DNA from: Trissonchulus latispiculum
Taxonomy: Eukaryota; Nematoda; Enoplea; Enoplida; Ironidae
Direction of reading: 5' to 3'
DNA: 64,000 nt
Assembly: GCA_030248195.1 (NCBI GenBank)
Contig: JASAND010021278.1
Span: 21,260-85,259, forward strand
Shown here piece by piece: positions 56,807 through 64,000 of the stretch; the stretch's first letter is position 1; the number at the start of each line of letters is the position of its first letter. The translations under genes and the position numbers were made by a program. The notes beneath the pieces were generated by a model, which was not told the origin of the DNA, did no database searches, and saw only the letters and a program-made list of their open reading frames with translations.

Positions 56807-57550
56807 GGTGGTGATTCCTTTTGGGCACATATCCGTTTGGCGGCGTAAATCAAGATGAAATTTGATGAAATAAGTTCTTTTAGCGTTCTAACACCCTCCG
56901 CGCAATCCCGATTCAAAAATTCGAGATTTCCGGTCAGAGTGATTTTTCCCGAACATCTAAACGTTTGGCAGCTGCTATACAGTTATGACTATATTCATTC
57001 GAAAGATCGCATTGAGCTTCACATTTTTGCTTCTTAAAGCAAGTTTCTAGCTTTTCTCTGTCGTGAGATATAGCTGATTTTCTTATTTTGGCGTCGAAAA
57101 CTTGTCATTTTTGCAGAAATCTAATAATCCAACATTTCTTGAACTACGCAAGCCGTAAAATCAAACTAAGGGCGTCGATCTGAAGGTCTCCCAGGGACAA
57201 ATTATCCAACGCATGGTCATCTTCCAACTGCTATCCTGTAGGCTGCTATCATAAAAAATGTAGTTTTTGCAAAAACAACCAATTTGTTCCAAAGATTGTG
57301 GAGCATTCATCATGCAAGCTGGAGGGCTGCTACTGAACAAATGTGTTCTGCACAAATATAGCCAGGGACGTTTTATAGTTGCCCCGATTGCTGCTTTCTA
57401 GCTAAAGTAATCGCTTGACAAATTTGGAAAAAGTAGGCAAAATACAGCATACTCAGTCAAGCTGCATTTTGATATAAAAATGGCTTCTTAACTCCAAGTA
57501 ATGAATGAGTAATAATGGTGCAAATAATGTGACCAAAGGGAATCACCACC
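56807..57550. mobile_element. TTAA-flanked MITE, copy 4 (internally deleted)
   Basis: TTAA at 56803-56806 and 57551-57554 flanks the termini GGTGGTGATTCCTTTTGG and CCAAAGGGAATCACCACC. It is closely similar to copy 2 at both ends, but the interior between GGCAAAATACAG and GTCAAGCTGCATTTTGATAT is about 240 bp shorter. It lies just downstream of the GPCR gene. Confidence 0.85.
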
Positions 57551-57806
57551 TTAAGAGAAAGAACACTTTGGACAAATGAGGTAACGATTCTTCATTGCCA
57601 GATTAAAATACTTCAGCAAACTTGAAAATTTGTTGACACTTCTCCCAACTGGAACATCTACTGGGGCGATTTAATAGCTGAATTTGAACCCAACTTAATT
57701 CTCCTTGTGTTATAGCTTTATATTAACAGTTTACTGTTTAAATTTTAGTAAGCCACTTTTTATGATTATCAACTAGTCAAATTTGTAAGCGTAGAGCATT
57801 GTTAGT

Positions 57807-59404
57807 CTAGCAAGTAAAAAATCCACGGACTTTCCGACGAAATTCTGGTAGAAAGATGGCATATACAAAGGGATTGACCGCGGATGAAGCATAGGTTAAG
57901 CCGTTGAGAATAATGATGGCCAGTTGTGACAAATTCCAATGTCTGAAAATAGGATACTTCAACAATTCAATTTCATATTAGATATTTGTTTATGCTAATA
58001 TAGTCATATTTCTTAATGCTTAATATCTATAAAGTTAACATATTGAAGTGCGATTTAATCTTTTAGAAATGAGGAATAATTTAATCAAAGCAAAATATAT
58101 GTGTTGAAATGAAAATGAAAACCTAAGATTATTAGTTTCAAATCACTTAAAAAAGCTATCTCTTCAATTGTAGTCCGCAAACTCTTCAAGAAAACAAGCA
58201 TTACCTGGAGGTAATTAGCTGATACAGAAATCTGGCCTGTATTGGGGTAAAGCACGCGTAGTAGATTACAACACATGTGATCAGCATACAGACAACGTTT
58301 AGTCGAGTTGTATTCAGTGAGCGGGATCTTGTAATCGGTCTGAACTGCCCTTTTGGAGTCCGCTTTATAACAGATCGCTGACGATTTAATCGTTTTCCTT
58401 GAGCAAACAGTATCACTGATGTAATGGCGTACAGTGTTGTCATTGTAAGTAAGGGTAGAAGATAGAATAGGATTACTTCCACCACTCTGATGTAGCGCCA
58501 AAGATGGTGACTGGGTGGTAAAACCACGTTTGGGATTGACAGAAAACTGGACATAAGCCAAAAGGAACCTAAGATCAGGAAACTAGAAAATTGGTCCTGA
58601 ACACTGTTGAAGCAGGATACGTGTGCGATGGCTAAATACCTGAAAAATGATAAAAATACTCTGTTCATGTACATAACATTTCGCGCATTTCAGAATTTTT
58701 TGTGGACTTAAAAGAAAGGAGCCAAAGGTGGAGTGGAGCCCAAAGTGGAGCCAAAAGAACAGAAAATTGACTAATAGTATACTACGTAGCAGACTCACAA
58801 ATACTTAGGCAGTATAATGGAACTGAAAGGTTGAAGTCAGGATTGACGGATAGACAAAAATTTTCGGATTGTTGAAGACTGTTGAATTATTGACGTTTAG
58901 ATCTGAAATTCTGCCAATCAAACACGCTTCTAGTATTTAAGCTTTCGCCAGGCATGTCAACTAGACACGACGTGACTGATAATGACATGTTATTATCGTT
59001 GTAGTTGGTTTCATGTTATCTTCCAAATAAAGCTCAACTAACCACTAAGTGTCCTCGTACCTTTCAAGACAAATAGCCACTTGAGTTATCACAGACGTAT
59101 ACAGTGAGGCTAAGGAAAAGAATATTGCAATTTGCCAAGCCCAAACAGGCCAGCCAAAGTTATTTCCCGTAATGGCATTCCCAATGCTGGGTATAGTTGA
59201 AATCAAGTTGATCAAATCAGCAATGGCCAGAGTAGACACCAGTTTAAACATCAGCTTTTCTCGATGTATCCTGTCCAAAAATATGGCAGCAATAACTGCA
59301 ATATTTCCAGTTACTCCAGCGACTGCCGTCAAAGAAAATGCACTGGCACAAAATAGTTTGGCCAAATGCGAGAGACCAGATGGATCGGAAGCGTTAGATT
59401 CCAT
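57807..59404 (-). CDS. Class A (rhodopsin-family) GPCR, probable peptide receptor
   Basis: Three exons (59404-59061, 58639-58205, 57942-57807) join in frame to 304 residues with seven hydrophobic segments. Family marks: GN in TM1 (VTGNIAV), LAIAD in TM2, ERYLAIAH at the end of TM3, Trp in TM4, FYLLP in TM5, CFTP in TM6 (for CWxP) and NPFVY in TM7, then a basic helix 8. Position 3.32 is Ser, not Asp, so it is not an amine receptor. The cysteine normally at 3.25 is Trp, and the second extracellular loop lacks cysteine, so the usual disulfide is missing. The start is the first in-frame ATG and gives a short N-terminus with one NAS glycosylation site; an upstream exon is possible because the frame stays open to about 59573. 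Confidence 0.9.
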
Positions 59405-59573
59405 TCTGGCTTCAGCAGAGTTATGTAAGCGGGAGTCAGTGGGATTTAATTTTAAGTTATTAGAGTATTCGCCTGGATAAAAGTCAGTGAAGAAGGCCAA
59501 CCCTCCTATAACAGGAAACTGAATATCATAAAAGAAAGCAACATCTTTGAATGCGTGGTGTATCCTTCGTTCC

Positions 59574-60477
59574 TACATTGTATGGTACCGTATGACGAAG
59601 AATTTGAAAACAGATCGACTGCGCACTGTCAGATGCGATGATATTAAGCGGTATTAATTACAGTGCAAGAGTTAAATCCGGATTAAGCAGTCTGGCCGGA
59701 AGGACTGAAGAATCCTTGCTGATTAACGTAAAAGGTTGTCAAAAAGGCACAAAAACAGAATACTCTGTGCAGATGCAAGCTCATCTCAAGAGCTGAAGGT
59801 GAAGAATCCTGGTTCATCACCATACTTTAACACGGGGTTCGATTCTGGGGGGTCTGCCCCGACCTCGGCGAAAGATCAATTTTAAGGGGTCTGCCCCGAA
59901 ATTCGTAAAAATTGTGAATTTTTAACGGTTTCGACAAAAAATTAGTAAATGATGACAATTTTTAGCGATTCCTAAGAAAGTTTTTGAAAACATCGTTAAA
60001 ATTTGCTAAAAAAATTACCTATTTTTTGCAGAAATCGTTGAGGCGTCTACCCTTTTTCCTTTCTGGACGATAGGATCTGCCATTTTTTCTTTTCGCTGAT
60101 GGGATCTACCGGTTTTTGTCGGTCTGGAGGGGGAGGTTTGCACCCCCCATCCCCCCACGTTATCCTATGTTCATCACTGCGGTTCATCTGTAGGATTGAA
60201 CCTAGACTGAATGCCAGTGCCGTTTAACAAAGCTGACGCTTTCAGCTCTTTAAAATCAAACTTTAGCTTGATGGTATTGACGCTAAATAAATTGAATGAA
60301 TTTTAAAAGTTCAACCATTATTTTTTGAATCTGTTTTGGTACTGCCAGGTCTCCAGGAGTCAATCTCAGAGAATTATATGTACATTGTCAGGTGAATTTA
60401 GAGCGAAGGGCACGAGATCCCGAAGCGGACTAGTGCGGCACTAGTAGTGCCCTTCATGGTAATTTCGCGTACACTTA
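59574..60477. other. Intergenic DNA with G-rich patches
   Basis: No gene is recognised. GGGGTCTGCCCC-type words occur at about 59830-59900 and a run of C near 60150, possibly the two ends of an undefined element (about 59830-60170). A short hairpin at 60405-60455 is listed separately. Confidence 0.4.
60405..60455. repeat. 51-bp hairpin
   Basis: GAAGGGCAC (60405-60413) pairs with GTGCCCTTC (60447-60455), and an inner CTAGTGC/GCACTAG pair lies between. It is a compact imperfect palindrome of unknown role. Confidence 0.7.
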
Positions 60478-60485
60478 CTTCTGCC

Positions 60486-60937
60486 GGGTCTTATCTCGAT
60501 TACCCCCCACCACTCAAAATCCTTAAAACTTGAGCAAATGAGCTAAAGTTTGGTATGGGTATGTTTTCGACCAAGCTGACCATCGCAAAATTTTTCGATT
60601 TCGCGAAATTGGATTTTTTCGGTTCCTAAGGGAAACCGAAAATTTTTTGTCTTCGATTTTGTTGAAAAGATGTACATGGGGGTTTTCAGGGTTGTAGAAC
60701 AGGAATCTGAGGTCCGTTTTTCGATTCAGCTTTACGTTAGCTCAGTATAAGCTAAAGATTTAAGCTTAAGATGTAAGCTCCCCTTAGAAATCGAAAAAAT
60801 CGAATTTCGCGAAATCAAAAATTTTTTGCGATATTTGAACTCAGCGTGGTCGAAAACACACCCCTACCAAATTTTAGCTCATTTGGTCAAGTTTTAAGGA
60901 TTTTGAGTGGTGAGGGGTGGTAATCGAGATAAGACCC
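60486..60937. mobile_element. Foldback element with long TIRs, 8-bp TSD
   Basis: CTTCTGCC at 60478-60485 and 60938-60945 flanks a 452-bp unit. The inverted arms start GGGTCTTATCTCGATTACC and continue for about 110 bp with few differences, through CTCAAAATCCTTAAAACTTG and the TTTTCGACCA block to a TTTCGCGAAATT word near the centre. It contains no gene. An 8-bp duplication could be hAT, Merlin or P type. Confidence 0.8.
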
Positions 60938-61453
60938 CTTCTGCCGTCATGTTAAAATACGCGTTAAAGTTTCCTAATGTGATGGTTGTAACTAGTCATG
61001 GCATCGTCTCGTGTTAATACAAATTGAAGAGTACAATTGTACAATTCATTGATTTAATTATTGAGAACATGACTAAGCTGAAAGATCTTTCATTGGGGCT
61101 TTAGGCTAGGAGTAACCGTGAAAGCTCAACATACATCAGGAACAATCATGCAAGAACTGGATAAATAAATAAACAATCGTTAAGCTTATCTGCAAGATTG
61201 ACGGAATTGCCTGTTGTGATAAAAGGCTTGGAAAAGTCCCCTGCTTGTTGCTTGCGTGCAAATTGAATTCTATGAATCTTACCTCAGTGTATGTACCGGA
61301 ATTATGCAAACCAACCATCATGAAAAAATAAAATTTTTTATACAACTCACTCTCCCTTTTCCTATGTTAATTGTGTGAGTACTGCGTATACATAGCTGAG
61401 TGAACGCTACAGAGAACGCTACGCTTTGTTGCTCTTCTGTATTGTGCACCGTG

Positions 61454-62585
61454 TAGAGGCCTGCACAGGCCGAATTTTTGCGGCCCGGCCCGGCCCGGCC
61501 CGTGAAAAATCTTTCTCGGCCCGCCCGGCCCGGCCCGTCAACTGCTTCGGCCCGGCCCGGCCCGGCCCGTCAGATGCTTCGGCCCGGCCTGGCCCGTCAA
61601 AAGTTTCGGCCCGCTAGGGCCGCGAAATTTTTTCATTAATCCCAAAATGCAAAATTACTTAAATAATTTTCTAAGCTTGGTTATTAAAAACAGAATCTCT
61701 GGTTTTCAGTGCTTTTTCTAGGAAAAGTGTGTTTTTTCTAAAGACTGATTTTTCGAGTTTTCATGGTTTTTAAACGCAGTTTTAAGGGCAAAATAACTTT
61801 TGTCGTTCTACAAATGAAAGCAAATAGATACTGAATGAAAGCAAATAGATACTGCCTCGTATTGACACTTTGTCTAAAAGGTTAGATACAGTGGCAACAT
61901 TTAAATATTGTACTTTTATTAAACCAGATGAAATTTTGCAAAGTGCACATTATTCTGAGAATTAGTCGGTTGAGAATTAAACTAATTAGAAGTAGATGAC
62001 TTTAGAAAGATGCAATTGCGCAGGAGCAAATTTTCATTTTTAAAGAAGTAGTAAATCTTTGCTTCACAAACTCAAAACTTTGATTTTTTAAAACTGCGTT
62101 TTTCTAAGTAAATGTATGGTTTTCTTAAAAAGGAATACAATACAAGCGAATACATCAAAACCAAAATAAAAATACTTACACTGTTATTAATACCTTACAT
62201 ATTGCCCTATTACAAAGTTCTAATTCTAATGTTCAGAGTTGTTATTATTATTTTGGGCTAAAATTACTTAGGCGAATTGAGGATTTGGACATTAATGATG
62301 TGACGATAAATACATGTATTATTCATGAAATTAAAATGCTAAAGTTAACTAAAGGAAAACCAGTGTTAGTGTGAACCGTGAACGAAACATATAACGGAAA
62401 TACAAAACATTTTAAGCTAAAATATGAGTTACTATTTTATAGTTAAATGTTTCAAAAACTGATGGTGGGCCGGACTGTCGGCCCGCGGCCCGGCCAGGTC
62501 CGTGAGTTTCGGCCCGCGGCCCGGCCCGTGAACTTTGGTCGTCGGCCCGCCCGGCCCGGCCCGCGGGCCGTAATGCAGGCCTCTA
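61454..62585. mobile_element. hAT-like MITE with GGCCC arrays
   Basis: A 1,132-bp unit with the termini TAGAGGCCTGCA at both ends in inverted orientation. The flanking 8-mers GCACCGTG (61446-61453) and GCACCGTT (62586-62593) match at seven positions. Arrays of GGCCC at 61490-61625 and 62465-62575 are broken by AT-rich spacers (GTGAAAAAT.., GTCAACTGC..). The AT-rich middle encodes nothing. Confidence 0.82.
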
Positions 62586-62962
62586 GCACCGTTCGGATAA
62601 TTTCATTATCCGCATGGCGCACGCTGGGTGGCCAGCACCTAAACTCTTGCTACGCCATACAGTTACCTGCATACCGCAGCAGTGTGTGCAGTTGAGCTCC
62701 AACCTAGAAAGCTCAGCTGCACACCAAAAAAGCCCTCCCAGCCGCGGCAAATTTATGTTATTTATGTTATTAAGTTTAATTAATTAATTATTAATTTATG
62801 TTATTGTTAAGTTATTTATGTTTATGTTTTTAGATGTTCTGGAAAATTGCTTGAACTTGTGTCTCAGCTGCGGCATCACTGAATCAAGTTTTATTAGTTT
62901 AGTGGAAAGCTTCATTTGTAGCTTGTTTCGTTGTATAAGTACTTTACAACACAACATTGCTT

Positions 62963-63075
62963 GCATTCAGAGATGCATCGTCGCACGGGAAGCCCTTGTG
63001 CGTGGCACTCGTGTCACACACTCGTGCCACAAACTCGGAGCTTCCCGCACGGCGTGTGTATATATTTCTGAATGC
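62963..63075. repeat. 113-bp palindrome
   Basis: GCATTCAGAGATGCA...GCACGGGAAGC at the left is mirrored by GCTTCCCGCACGGC...TCTGAATGC at the right, with an inner GTGGCAC/GTGCCAC pair. It forms a long hairpin. It is probably a tiny foldback element; no duplication is visible. Confidence 0.7.
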
Positions 63076-64000
63076 ACGCAGAGCCGTGGTATAAAGTATG
63101 CTTATTATATTGATTTACAAACACCTGCTACTTTAAGAGGAAGAGCTGCAAGTCCAGGAAGAACCATGAGCTAAGTTAAAGTAATATGTTACCCTTCTGA
63201 ACTACATAAAATTGAGATTTTGTGAATTTGGAGATTCCTGAGCTACAAATTTCCATGCAAAGTGGTTCATACTGACGTAAGAATTATTTTACTATGCAGT
63301 AGCTACTACTTAATAATTATCTCATCATAGTATTGACGTATTGTAAGGCGGAATAGCGGAACAATGCGCTAGATTAGCGGCATCTGATAAATTGTACGCA
63401 AGTGGCTAACTTCATGAAATTCAGGGTTGCGTAGAAAATAGTAGTGAGTCATAAAAGCTTTACATATTAGGTAGAATTCTGCTACAAAGAAAACCTCAAT
63501 GAGCTTCAAAACAAATGCGGTGAAATATCTCTGCTGTTCTCTTGATTTTCAAACTAGAGAGGACGCTCTCTAGCCTCATTTTAGTTAAATTATTTAAAAG
63601 TAACTGAAGACTGTACAATTACCATGGCTCGAACAAATACATGACAATTTCAAAACTGGGAAATAAGAAAAGAATGGCAGACACGGTGAGCATACACAGC
63701 TTCCACAATACATAGCTCCTACAAATGACCTCTCTGTGTCTAATACACAGCTCCTACAAACAGATTACGGTAGTTAAATGCCACAGAGAGTTGTTTTGGA
63801 AATTAAATATATAAATACATTACACTATTACTGTTCGCATAGCTCTCAAGTTAATGTTCAAAGACTACACAAATTGTAAGCTATAAGGTACAAGTTAAAG
63901 TTAGTTTACCTTGCATTATTTATTTTTCAATTAATTGTGTTTCTAGTGTCTAATCAATTTCTACAAAATTACATTCTTACAATAGGATACACAGGTTACT
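63076..64000. other. Right-end intergenic DNA
   Basis: AT-rich sequence with no gene, array or inverted repeat that I can support. Confidence 0.5.

Noticed and set aside
59820..60170. G-rich inverted-repeat element (TAACACGGGG... / ...CCCCCCACGTTA)
   Set aside because: The terminal match is weak and no target duplication could be found.
61426..61617. Frame with repeated Ala-Arg-Pro-Gly-Pro
   Set aside because: Translation of the GGCCC array of the third hAT-like MITE.

Overview
The window is animal nuclear DNA: split genes with GT-AG introns, AATAAA poly(A) signals, AT-rich spacers and dense transposon debris. The organism is most likely a nematode or a close ecdysozoan relative. The main gene encodes an LDLa-VWA-EGF-SEA-EGF-TM protein with the architecture and length of nematode MUP-4/MUA-3 cuticle-attachment receptors, and it sits beside a ZP-domain (cuticlin-type) gene. 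Introns of up to about 5.7 kb and the hAT, Harbinger and Mutator-type debris are unlike compact Caenorhabditis genomes. The species assignment is inference.

Layout. 1-7340: no recognisable gene; a truncated TTAA-type element, a TTAA MITE (3512-4514), a hAT-like MITE built from GGCCGTT arrays (5582-6502) and an inverted-repeat element (6641-7127). 7341-12289 (+): a four-exon, 470-residue ZP-domain membrane protein. Its 3.1-kb last intron holds an intronless gene on the opposite strand (8697-11126), an 809-residue single-pass membrane protein of unknown family. 13214-54578 (-): a 42-exon mup-4-like gene of 2,095 residues, convergent with the ZP gene. I assembled it exon by exon and the reading frame closes across every junction. 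57807-59404 (-): a three-exon class A GPCR of 304 residues. 59405-64000: only mobile-element and hairpin DNA.

Most large introns of the mup-4-like gene carry insertions: a copia element with identical LTRs, a decayed Mag-like gypsy with 99-bp LTRs, and many non-autonomous DNA elements whose target-site duplications (TSDs) can be read directly. Three MITEs (5582, 32387, 61454) share a design: 8-bp TSDs, TIRs beginning TAG, and large subterminal arrays of a GC-rich 5-7 bp unit that differs in each element.

Function (inference). The ZP protein would be secreted or displayed at the apical epidermal surface. The MUP-4-like receptor would tie the epidermis and its intermediate filaments to cuticle matrix. 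The nested gene's role is unknown. The GPCR is probably a peptide receptor unrelated to the others.
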